A program made the position numbers and the translations under genes. A DNA stretch of 64,000 nucleotides from UBA2040 sp041751955. Lineage in GTDB: Bacteria > Bacteroidota > Bacteroidia > Flavobacteriales_D > Crocinitomicaceae. The stretch is taken from NCBI GenBank assembly GCA_041751955.1, contig JBGSIB010000010.1:1-64000 (forward strand). The letters run 5' to 3'. Shown here piece by piece: positions 24,290 through 32,028 of this stretch (position 1 is the first letter of the stretch; each line of letters opens with the position of its first letter). The notes below the pieces were generated by a model. The model was given only the letters and a program-made list of their open reading frames with translations, made no database searches and was not told the DNA's origin.

Positions 24290-24861
24290 AAGTTCTCAGT
24301 CATTACATTCTGCGCCAAAATGGCTCTTAATTTTTTTCGAGCTTCCTTGATATGCCATTTAACTGTTTCATATTTGACATTCAATTCTTCTTCTATTTCT
24401 TTTGTCGTATACCCATCAATAGCATACATATTGAAAACAAGTTTCGTTGCAGGAGGAAGTTGATGAAGTAAAACCTCCATTTCTTCTGCCTCCATTTTAG
24501 CGTCTATTTCGTTTTCGATTGTTGTCACTGTTTGTTCTTCTTTTTCACTTTCAAAATTGAATAGTTCTTTGTATTTCTTTTCTCTACGAAAATCATCGAT
24601 AACTTCGTTTTGAACGATACGTTTTGCCCAAGAAAAGAATGAAGTGCCAACTTTGTAGGTTTCGATTTTTGTTATGATTTTCATGAAGGCATTGTTCACG
24701 ATGGTCATTTGTTCCTCTTCGTTCTTTTTGTAACGCACCGCCACACTCATGAGCACTGAAAAAGTTTCATGGTATAAGTTCAAAACAGTCTTTCGATCAT
24801 TTTCAACTATGCGTTTAACGAAGAGTTCATCTATTTCCAAGGCACCATTTTTCGGATACAA
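24286..24861 (-). CDS. RNA polymerase ECF sigma factor
   Basis: The product has about 191 residues. Region 2 lies at about 20-90 (VLNLYHETFSVLMSVAVRY, SFFSWAKRIVQNEVIDDFRR) and region 4 at about 130-185 (LHQLPPATKLVFNMYAIDGY, TTKEIEEELNVKYETVKWHI). It would direct RNA polymerase to its own regulon. A stop codon lies shortly upstream, and no ATG precedes region 2; the start is probably TTG at 24861 or the TTG seven codons later. The stop overlaps the next gene's start by four bases (ATGA). The facing intergenic region holds a G10 tract. Confidence 0.85.
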   Translation of the reverse strand: MYPKNGALEIDELFVKRIVENDRKTVLNLYHETFSVLMSVAVRYKKNEEEQMTIVNNAFMKIITKIETYKVGTSFFSWAKRIVQNEVIDDFRREKKYKELFNFESEKEEQTVTTIENEIDAKMEAEEMEVLLHQLPPATKLVFNMYAIDGYTTKEIEEELNVKYETVKWHIKEARKKLRAILAQNVMTENL

Positions 24862-24947
24862 ATCAAATCATTTCTTTTCAAAGACGACAGAATAATGCTA
24901 TTCGTTTCGTGCTTTCGAAAATACTAAACGTGTTATTTCATTCTTTA

Positions 24948-24957
24948 GGGGGGGGGG
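24948..24957. repeat. G10 homopolymer between divergent genes
   Basis: Ten consecutive G residues stand in an AT-rich 171-bp gap between the ECF sigma gene (minus strand) and a PAS-domain gene (plus strand). Runs like this slip readily during replication. Confidence 0.8.
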
Positions 24958-25032
24958 ATGGAATTGAACATTGTCAAAAAAAGTCTAAGGTCCAGCCATT
25001 ACTTATTTTTTAATTGCCCGTGAAACTTATGA

Positions 25033-26346
25033 ATGTTTCACACGTATAAAATGGCACACTTCACCTTAACAACAATGATAAAGAACCGAATTCTTTTCAT
25101 TTTACTGTTTTCTTTTGCTTTAATTTTCGTTGGTATCAGCGGCTACTTGATGTACAATGTGAATTCACTTAGTGCACAGATCAAAGAAAATGTAGAGACA
25201 ATAAGTTTTTTGACTAAAGTTGAAAACGGAGCTTATGAGCAATTGTCAGAATTTGATTTTTACGCTGTTTCAACTACGAATTCTAATGCTGAACGATTAG
25301 TTGAGGAAAACTTGAAGATAGCTTCTCAAAAAAAATTACGTGGAATTTCCCAAGATTTAAGACGATTGCGCAGATTGACGAAAGTAAATATATCTGGTCA
25401 GCAACAAAAAAATACCAGCCAAACTCTGTTCGAAATTGAAAGGGAATGTAAAAAAAGTATGCGGAGTGAAAGAAAAGATAATTCGAGAGTTTCTATTCAT
25501 TTGAGCAAATATTGGCACTACACGTACTGGTTGATTGGGGTTGCTTGTGTTTTATCAATAGTGCTGGCATATACAGGATATAAGGTGTTTGCGAGCATAG
25601 TCGAAATGAACGGTTTAAAAAAACTGAATGCGCTGTTTTTAAATAATTCTATTGATGTCGTTGTTACTTGCGATAAACAAGGACGAATCATTGAATTCAA
25701 TAAAGCCGCTGAACAAGCTTTTGGCTATTCGAAAAAAGAGATATTTAAAAAACCTGTTTCGATTTTATATGCAAACCATGATCAGGCCTATGTAGTCAAA
25801 GAAGCCATAAATTTAAATGACATTTACAAAGGTGAAGTTCTGAACCATAAGAAAAACGGTGAGTTATTTATTTCTCAAATTAGTGCAAATAGATTATTAG
25901 ACGTCAAAGGTAAATCCGTTGGTTCGATGGGAGTTTCTAGGGACATTACCAAACAGAAGGAACTAGAAACTAATTTTGAATCCATCGTCAATAATGTTGC
26001 GGATATTGTTTATAGCTGTGATTTTCAAGGCAATTTCATTTTTGTAAACAAAACAGCCACAGAAATTTTAGGATATGGATTAGATGAATTAATTGGCCGC
26101 CCTTTCACAGATTTCATTCTCAAAGAAGATATTCGAAAAGTTACTGAAAGTTATGCTGATCAGGTTAAAATGCGAACGCCTGTTTCCTATCTCGAATTTC
26201 GAGTGATTAAAAAGAATGGAGAGATTATTACAGTAGGGCAAACTGTGCGTTTTGTGATGAGTCAAATCCATAAAGGTCATATCATTGGTGTTCACGGTAT
26301 TTCCAGAAGTATCAAGGAAAGACACAAGAAAGATCAAAGTCAGTAG
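25033..26346 (+). CDS. Membrane PAS-domain sensor protein without an output domain
   Basis: The product has 437 residues. TM helices at about 18-40 and 160-182 enclose an extracytoplasmic sensor region; two PAS domains follow (about 197-308, LNNSIDVVVTCDKQGRIIEF; about 312-430, FESIVNNVADIVYSCDFQGN), each ending in a PAC-type segment (GSMGVSRDITKQKE, GVHGISRSIKERHK). The chain stops there, with no kinase, cyclase or HTH domain. Either it signals by interaction with a separate partner or the gene is truncated. The downstream 110 bp carries no output domain remnant that I can see. Confidence 0.8.
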   Translation: MFHTYKMAHFTLTTMIKNRILFILLFSFALIFVGISGYLMYNVNSLSAQIKENVETISFLTKVENGAYEQLSEFDFYAVSTTNSNAERLVEENLKIASQKKLRGISQDLRRLRRLTKVNISGQQQKNTSQTLFEIERECKKSMRSERKDNSRVSIHLSKYWHYTYWLIGVACVLSIVLAYTGYKVFASIVEMNGLKKLNALFLNNSIDVVVTCDKQGRIIEFNKAAEQAFGYSKKEIFKKPVSILYANHDQAYVVKEAINLNDIYKGEVLNHKKNGELFISQISANRLLDVKGKSVGSMGVSRDITKQKELETNFESIVNNVADIVYSCDFQGNFIFVNKTATEILGYGLDELIGRPFTDFILKEDIRKVTESYADQVKMRTPVSYLEFRVIKKNGEIITVGQTVRFVMSQIHKGHIIGVHGISRSIKERHKKDQSQ

Positions 26347-26456
26347 TGATTTTCATAGTTGCAAGGCTTTAATTATTCATCCTTCTAACCATTGATTATT
26401 ATCTTTTTATTGTAATTTTTATTTTAGGCAAGACTTTTGCTATCTTCACGACTGTT

Positions 26457-27650
26457 ATGAGAAAAATTATTTTATTCTGCTTGTTGTTTACTGCGCTAAA
26501 CACCTTTGCACAAAAGAAAACTGAAGTCGAAACGGTTTACCGTTATCTATATTTAAAAGCAGATTCTACCAACAATCAGTTATTTGAAGTTGATGAGGTC
26601 AAAACCGACTTTTATCAGGACCTTCGGAAGGCTGTAATTGATAATCGAATCAATTTATATTCAGAGGATTCAGACAATAAATTTGTTTTCCCAACTGTTC
26701 TGCCTGCTGTAGAATATGTAATCGATAAATCTACTGGTCAAGCGCAAAAGGAAATAAAGCGTGTTTCTTATTTTGAAATGGATACCGACGAGAAAAAAAC
26801 GATTCCGAACAATCAGGATATTTATGAAGCTATCACACGACCTATGCTTGGCAATGAGCTCAAGGAAATTAGAGTGATGGAAAAAGGGACATGGAACAAG
26901 AAGAATCAGACCTATGAGTTTGAACCTATTTTTCTCGGTTTTGTGCGCAACGATTACAATGACATTTTTAAAAATTCCGTTTGGGTAAGTATAGAAGAAT
27001 TGAACGACCTCACTGATTTTCAAAGCAAATCATGGGTTAAATTTTTCAACGGAAAGTCATATTCCGCATTTCCATATAAACAATATGGCTATGAACCGAC
27101 TTTTGCAAAGGAAGATTGCTTGCATGCAAAATGGAAAGTAATAGAACGGATTCCTGAAAATGAAATTCTTTTCAAGAACGAGAATCCTTCTTACTCTTTT
27201 CTTGGCGAAATTTGTCGATTGGTAGAAGATGGTTTCTTGAAAATAGAATCATCAAATCCTATTCGATACGCTTATGGTGATGCGGATGAGGTATTTATGA
27301 CGCGTCGCTCGACAACACCCTTGGTGGATGACGCGGGTGAACCCATTTTGGTAGTCAATGATGCTGGTGAAATGATTAACGTTTATGTTTTTGATGTCGA
27401 ATTGCATTTGCGTACGAGCAAATTGAAATACATTAAAGTACGTGAGGAAGGCGGTTTAGCACAAACCTTGCATTTTATTTTTGACGAAAACGGCGAAGAA
27501 ATAGAATATTTTTCTATTGCCATGAACGACGTTGCTGACATAGGTATGATGGTGACGCACAAAGATTGGTATACATTCTTAAGATTGATGAAATACAAAG
27601 CCAATACAATTCGCCAATCCAGTTGTGATGATATAAAAATGCGTAACTAA
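26457..27650 (+). CDS. Secreted GldN-like protein (possible)
   Basis: The product has 397 residues with a signal peptide (IILFCLLFTALNTFAQ). The middle resembles GldN of the gliding/type IX secretion apparatus: LRKAVIDNRINLYSEDSDNK, the KGTWNKKNQTYEFEPIFLGF strand pair, VWVSIEELNDL, and FFNGKSYSAFPYKQYG. A second, similar block follows (LGEICRLVEDGFLKIESSN, LRTSKLKYIKVREEGG). It is longer than typical GldN and no gldKLM genes are nearby. It could be an orphan paralogue; the family call is tentative. Confidence 0.4.
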   Translation: MRKIILFCLLFTALNTFAQKKTEVETVYRYLYLKADSTNNQLFEVDEVKTDFYQDLRKAVIDNRINLYSEDSDNKFVFPTVLPAVEYVIDKSTGQAQKEIKRVSYFEMDTDEKKTIPNNQDIYEAITRPMLGNELKEIRVMEKGTWNKKNQTYEFEPIFLGFVRNDYNDIFKNSVWVSIEELNDLTDFQSKSWVKFFNGKSYSAFPYKQYGYEPTFAKEDCLHAKWKVIERIPENEILFKNENPSYSFLGEICRLVEDGFLKIESSNPIRYAYGDADEVFMTRRSTTPLVDDAGEPILVVNDAGEMINVYVFDVELHLRTSKLKYIKVREEGGLAQTLHFIFDENGEEIEYFSIAMNDVADIGMMVTHKDWYTFLRLMKYKANTIRQSSCDDIKMRN

Positions 27651-27688
27651 TCAAATCTGAATACGACTATCAATAGAACTTGAAGACA

Positions 27689-28300
27689 ATGAAAAAACGC
27701 AGCCATTTCATTTTTTTCTTGTTCTTTTCTTTTTCGTCTTTTGCCGACGAAATGCCCGCGGAGTATCACGAAATCAAAATACATTTTTTGCACGGTTCCA
27801 GACCCAAAAGAGGATTCAAAACAACAGAATCGAAAGCCTTTGGAGGAATTCACGGTGGTCACGTTACCCTAGAAATAGATGGAATGGAATATGGTTTTAA
27901 CCCTTCGCAAATACCCGTTCACATTTTCCCCAAAAAGAAGAAACTTCATTCATCCTTTGATGAAACTCCAGTTTCACAGAAAGTAAATGGTGAAAGAAAA
28001 TACACGACTATTTCAATGGCAATTGATCACGAAAAGTATGTGCAATTGAAATCGATAATTCGCTCTTATTTAGACCAATCCCCATACGATTACGCTTTTT
28101 TCGGCATGCGTTGTGCCGCTTCAACTAGGGATATTTTGGAACAATTGGACATTATGAAAGACCGAAGTAATTTCAATTCTATCCGTAAAGCATTTTATCC
28201 CAAAAGATTACGTCGACAACTTTTGAAAATGGTCGATGAAAAGGGATTCAAAATAGAAGGTGTTGAAGGTAGATTGAGTAGAAAGTGGGAAAGAACTTGA
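27689..28300 (+). CDS. Secreted protein, possible papain-like hydrolase
   Basis: The product has about 203 residues with a signal peptide (HFIFFLFFSFSSFA). A GIHGGHVTLEIDGMEYGF segment near residue 58 and a later FFGMRCAASTRDIL segment near 155 give a His-before-Cys order. This is the order in permuted NlpC/P60-type papain folds, with 'Cys at the start of a helix'. The C-terminus is basic (KRLRRQLLKM). The enzyme assignment is inference from two motifs. ATG at 27689 is preferred to the TTG at 27680. Confidence 0.5.
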   Translation: MKKRSHFIFFLFFSFSSFADEMPAEYHEIKIHFLHGSRPKRGFKTTESKAFGGIHGGHVTLEIDGMEYGFNPSQIPVHIFPKKKKLHSSFDETPVSQKVNGERKYTTISMAIDHEKYVQLKSIIRSYLDQSPYDYAFFGMRCAASTRDILEQLDIMKDRSNFNSIRKAFYPKRLRRQLLKMVDEKGFKIEGVEGRLSRKWERT

Positions 28301-28416
28301 CTTTCAGTGAACAGAAAAATAAACCCGTTTTTTAGCACCGTTGCTATGTAAACAAGTCGTATTTAATTTTTCTAGTCCTTAAAACATTCTTATTTTAGCT
28401 CTTCGAAAGAAGAACA

Positions 28417-28863
28417 ATGCATCATAAAACGACAAATCTGCTCAAATTATTTTTTATTCTTTTATTGATTTGCACGGGAATCATAGCCTGTCGAAAGGAT
28501 ATTGACACACCTTCTCCTACGACCGAAAAAGTTATTGGCAAATGGACATGGGTTTCCTCATCTGGAGCCGGTAATACTGCTATCACTCCACAAAGCGCCG
28601 GTTATGAATTGGAACGCGAATACGAAGCAAATGGTGTTTACAAGCTTTTTAAAGATGGCAAAAAGGAAGAAAAATTTATTTTTGAGTTCATCGAAGCAAC
28701 GACCATCAATTTTGAAGCACCACAATATATTTTGAAATACCGTAACAGCGGCTTGAATAAAAAAGAAAAGTTTCGGGAGAATTTTTACTTCCAAGGAAAT
28801 GACACCTTGTTTGTTCAACGAGATTGTGCAGGTTGCTTCGTTGATAGTTATGTAAGAAATTAG
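28417..28863 (+). CDS. Lipocalin-like lipoprotein
   Basis: The product has 148 residues: lipoprotein signal (LLKLFFILLLICTGIIAC; lipobox IIAC, Cys near 25) and a small beta-rich domain beginning VIGKWTWVSSSGAG, typical of lipocalin-like domains in Bacteroidota, with YEANGVYKLFKDGK and QGNDTLFVQRDCAGC. The CAGC pair near the end could be a disulfide. The ligand is unknown. The next gene has its own promoter just past the stop codon. Confidence 0.7.
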   Translation: MHHKTTNLLKLFFILLLICTGIIACRKDIDTPSPTTEKVIGKWTWVSSSGAGNTAITPQSAGYELEREYEANGVYKLFKDGKKEEKFIFEFIEATTINFEAPQYILKYRNSGLNKKEKFRENFYFQGNDTLFVQRDCAGCFVDSYVRN

Positions 28864-28893
28864 TTGAGTTTATAGTTTTATTCCCTAACTTCG
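28864..28893 (+). promoter_or_regulatory. Promoter of the propeller lipoprotein gene
   Basis: TTG (28864-28866) and TAACTTCG (28886-28893) are separated by 19 bases, matching the Bacteroidota consensus with one change (TTCG for TTTG). The TTG directly follows the preceding gene's stop codon. The ATG lies 17 bases on. Confidence 0.55.
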
Positions 28894-28909
28894 GTCTAAA
28901 TCACATACT

Positions 28910-30013
28910 ATGTTCGGTCGTTTTACTTCTTTCAAAATAGTATTTATCCTATTCGTTTCGAGCGCTTTTCTTTCCTGCAAGAAAAAAGAAAATGCACCCA
29001 TACCAGAAGCCGTTGATTTCGATAATTCAGTCCAATGGCGAACATTAAACACGAGTAATGGATTGACAGGAGACAATATTTTAGCGATTGAAGAGGATAA
29101 TTTTGGAAATGTTTGGGTCGCAACTATGAGCGAATATATGGTTCCTCAGGGAACTGGTTGGTGGATTAAACAAACATCGGCTCTTCAGCAAGTTAGGAAA
29201 ACAGGAACAATTGTTTCCGTTTTAGATTCAATAGATACCCAATTGCTGAAAGGAAGAGTCTCTGCGTTTTGCTATGGACCAGGAAACGACTTGTATTTTG
29301 GCAAAGCAGATGGCACGGAGTCTTCAATTGTTCATCGAACAAACGGAATCTATTCAGATTTCCCAATGACTTCTGCGAATAATGGAGATTTTTTTAGTCT
29401 GCTGTTAAATGAAAATGGATTGTGGTTTGGTAAATTACAAAACGCACAAAATGGACTCTTCAATCTGAACAACGGCGTTTATACAAAATACGATTATTCC
29501 AACAGTGCTTTGCCTTCGTTTCCGCAACGATTTAATTTGATTCCAATCAACACTGCGGACTTTTTTATCAATACAAGACAAGATCTTTTAAAAATGGGTT
29601 CGGGCACAATTTCTGTGTTGTACGAGGATATTTGGGCAGATGGTATGGGAAAAGACTCGCAAGGAAACATTTGGACAGTAGGCTTGGTTAATTCTTCTAC
29701 GAAATACCAATTGTTAAAGTTTGACGGATTGGACACGGTGCACATACAAACACCAATAAATTATTCGAACAATATTAAGATTTCAGATTTGGTTGTTGAT
29801 AGTCACGACAACATTTGGATTGCGACAGACGACTCCAATCCAAAAGGAATATTTAAATTCAATGGCACTGATTGGGTCAACTATACTGTTGCGAATTCAC
29901 CTTTGCATTCCAACGCTATAAACAACTTATTTGTTGATTCAGAAGGAAATTTATGGATTAGCTCAACAGACAATGGTTTGCTCGTTTTAAATGAATTTGG
30001 AACAAGAAACTGA
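28910..30013 (+). CDS. Beta-propeller lipoprotein (two-component-regulator-propeller type)
   Basis: The product has 367 residues: lipoprotein signal (IVFILFVSSAFLSC) and propeller repeats whose blades contain LTGDNILAIEEDNFGNVWVA, ISDLVVDSHDNIWIATDD and AINNLFVDSEGNLWISSTDN. These D-x-x-G-N-x-W-I/V-A-T motifs are the Reg_prop repeat found in hybrid two-component sensors, but there is no TM helix, kinase or regulator here, so it is a free-standing envelope propeller. The last base is shared with the next gene's start (TGATG), implying coupling to the mini-cytochrome. Confidence 0.82.
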   Translation: MFGRFTSFKIVFILFVSSAFLSCKKKENAPIPEAVDFDNSVQWRTLNTSNGLTGDNILAIEEDNFGNVWVATMSEYMVPQGTGWWIKQTSALQQVRKTGTIVSVLDSIDTQLLKGRVSAFCYGPGNDLYFGKADGTESSIVHRTNGIYSDFPMTSANNGDFFSLLLNENGLWFGKLQNAQNGLFNLNNGVYTKYDYSNSALPSFPQRFNLIPINTADFFINTRQDLLKMGSGTISVLYEDIWADGMGKDSQGNIWTVGLVNSSTKYQLLKFDGLDTVHIQTPINYSNNIKISDLVVDSHDNIWIATDDSNPKGIFKFNGTDWVNYTVANSPLHSNAINNLFVDSEGNLWISSTDNGLLVLNEFGTRN

Positions 30014-30339
30014 TGAGAAAATATTTCTTCATTTTACTTTTTGCGTTCATTTTGCTGGGATTTAAAAATGCTATGGCTAAACAAAGCGAAATTATACCAT
30101 ACATAGCCGAAAACAGCGTTAAATCAAAAGCCTTGACGGTACTCGAACAGAAGTGCAATGACTGTCATCTGAAAAAATACAAATCCATCATTTTCACAGA
30201 GAAGAATATGGATGTACTGGCGAAAAGCATTCATATTCAGGTTTTTGTGAAAAAGAAAATGCCAAAAGGCAAAGTTAAATTAACGGATTTAGAAAGTGAA
30301 TCCTTGCGCGCATGGCTGACTTCCATCGGGATTCAATAG
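30013..30339 (+). CDS. Small c-type cytochrome-like protein
   Basis: The product has 108 residues: signal peptide (YFFILLFAFILLGFKNAMA) and one heme-binding CNDCH motif near residue 48. The later KKKMPKGKVKLTDLESESLR segment supplies a possible Met axial ligand and the final helix typical of cytochrome c. It is short for the family but complete in its landmarks. It would carry one covalent heme in the periplasm. Start overlaps the previous stop codon, so the two proteins are likely made together. Confidence 0.78.
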   Translation: MRKYFFILLFAFILLGFKNAMAKQSEIIPYIAENSVKSKALTVLEQKCNDCHLKKYKSIIFTEKNMDVLAKSIHIQVFVKKKMPKGKVKLTDLESESLRAWLTSIGIQ

Positions 30340-30436
30340 ACTTTTTCGGCCATAATTCTTTTGATGTGCTATTTTTAAAACAAAGTTGAAAAGAATAAAT
30401 TTGGCCTTAGAAGTGAGTTTTGCGATGTGACATTTC

Positions 30437-31174
30437 TCATTCAATCGATTTGGACTTTTTAGCGGATTGAGCAGCAAAAAGCTGATAATTCAAGCCTATT
30501 AAAATTTGATGATTTTTTAATGTTCGCTCCTGTGGACTTAGCTGATACAGGAAATATTTAGCACCCTTTTCTGATCCAGAATTTACATTGTTGAGTCCGT
30601 GTAAAACAGAGAAGTTCAGCCGTAATTTGTCAGAAATATCGTAGCCCATTTGAGCGTTGATGCCAAAATCTATGCTTTTTAACTGCTTACCACCTCCTTG
30701 AAGACCTTCTGGTTCATCATCTCGATAGAAGCTAATGAAATACGAATCTGTTAGTAAAAAACTACTATATCCTCCAATTCCGAAATTGAATTTTTTAACT
30801 TGAAAATGAGCTGTTATTGGCAAGTATAAATTCTTTGATTTTCGTTCGGTGATTACTTCCATTCGGTAAAAGTTCAAATACGTCATGTCCGTGTACAAAT
30901 TGAAGGTTTCTCTTTGTTCGCCTTTGATTTGACTAAAACCCAAACCCGTTTCCAGCTGAAAATGTTTGAAATGATGCATGTAGCTGGCAAGAAGGTTGAA
31001 GGCTGGCAAATAGCGATCGCTAATTTTTGTACCCGAAAGCACTTCATCCTCAATAGAATGAACAGATGCAATTTTCCCCATTCCGGAAAAGACCGACAAA
31101 CGAACTTCATTTTGAGCCATAAATGTCCCTACTGAAAAATACAGAAAACACGAAAACAACAGTACCTTTTTCAT
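30437..31174 (-). CDS. Outer-membrane beta-barrel protein
   Basis: The product has 245 residues with signal peptide (VLLFSCFLYFSVGTFMAQ). The mature part shows alternating amphipathic strands (HFKHFQLETGLGFSQIKG, LYLPITAHFQVKKFNFGIGG, IDFGINAQMGYDISDKLRLN, HQILIGLNYQLF), typical of small PorT/OmpW-like barrels. It has a short basic tail after the last strand. Function unknown; isolated gene. Confidence 0.72.
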   Translation of the reverse strand: MKKVLLFSCFLYFSVGTFMAQNEVRLSVFSGMGKIASVHSIEDEVLSGTKISDRYLPAFNLLASYMHHFKHFQLETGLGFSQIKGEQRETFNLYTDMTYLNFYRMEVITERKSKNLYLPITAHFQVKKFNFGIGGYSSFLLTDSYFISFYRDDEPEGLQGGGKQLKSIDFGINAQMGYDISDKLRLNFSVLHGLNNVNSGSEKGAKYFLYQLSPQERTLKNHQILIGLNYQLFAAQSAKKSKSIE

Positions 31175-31385
31175 TTTTTTTTGATTTATAGATTAGGTAA
31201 TAATTTGCCATGCGCTTTTTTTGGTAAAAACGGTTTATACCTATTCATATTGCTGTTTCCTTGGCGTGTTTATTTAAGTGATGTTATCAACTTGTCAAGT
31301 GTTATTATTTGCCTAATAAGTGTTCACAATGAATAAACGAAATATTATAAGGTCCATTCAAGTTTTGCATTAAGATTATGTAAAA

Positions 31386-31973
31386 ATGTCTAGATTAGTG
31401 GTCGGTATACCAAGGGAATTATCCATATATGTGGGATTAGCAAATTGTTATGTACAATACCCTGGAATTGCCCCTATTATGACATTAATGCCAATTATAA
31501 AATATTCTGAAAATAGCGATGTGGTTAAAATAGCCCTAAGAAATTTCAGAAATGATAATCAAGGGGTGAAATTTGACGGTATTATTTCAAATGGAAAAAT
31601 ACACGGAATGTATTCGTTTCATACTTTGCAATCCAAATTAAATGGATATGTTCTGTCAACACTGAAATTAGTAGGTAAATACGACATCGAGACCGGCGAA
31701 ATAGAAATACGCTTAAAAGCAAGTATTATACTTTATTTAATGCTAATCGTTCCGACTTTTTTATACGCAAACTTAATATGGAATAATGTAACCAGAAATG
31801 AAACTCTAATTCCTAGCGCAATTGCATTAACATTTGCAACGTTTTTTCTTATTCTGCCTATTTTCTTTCATTTACTTGAAATAGCACTATTTAAAAAGGA
31901 CTTAGAAAGAGCCATTAAAAAAGCACAGAACGATATAAAGGTCAAAAAAAATGATGTACATAATACGGTCTAA
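31386..31973 (+). CDS. Membrane protein of unknown function
   Basis: The product has 195 residues. A polar, beta-prone N-terminal 110 residues (VKFDGIISNGKIHGMYSFHT) is followed by two hydrophobic helices (ILYLMLIVPTFLYANLIW, ALTFATFFLILPIFFHLLEI) and a lysine-rich tail. There is no signal peptide, so both termini may be cytoplasmic. I recognise no family. AT content is higher than in neighbours, and the preceding 211-bp gap has no strong promoter match; possible acquired gene. Confidence 0.6.
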   Translation: MSRLVVGIPRELSIYVGLANCYVQYPGIAPIMTLMPIIKYSENSDVVKIALRNFRNDNQGVKFDGIISNGKIHGMYSFHTLQSKLNGYVLSTLKLVGKYDIETGEIEIRLKASIILYLMLIVPTFLYANLIWNNVTRNETLIPSAIALTFATFFLILPIFFHLLEIALFKKDLERAIKKAQNDIKVKKNDVHNTV

Positions 31974-32028
31974 AATACATAAACCAGCCAACCTAACCGT
32001 TTTTCCGTATTTTAGTCCCGAACGTTAA

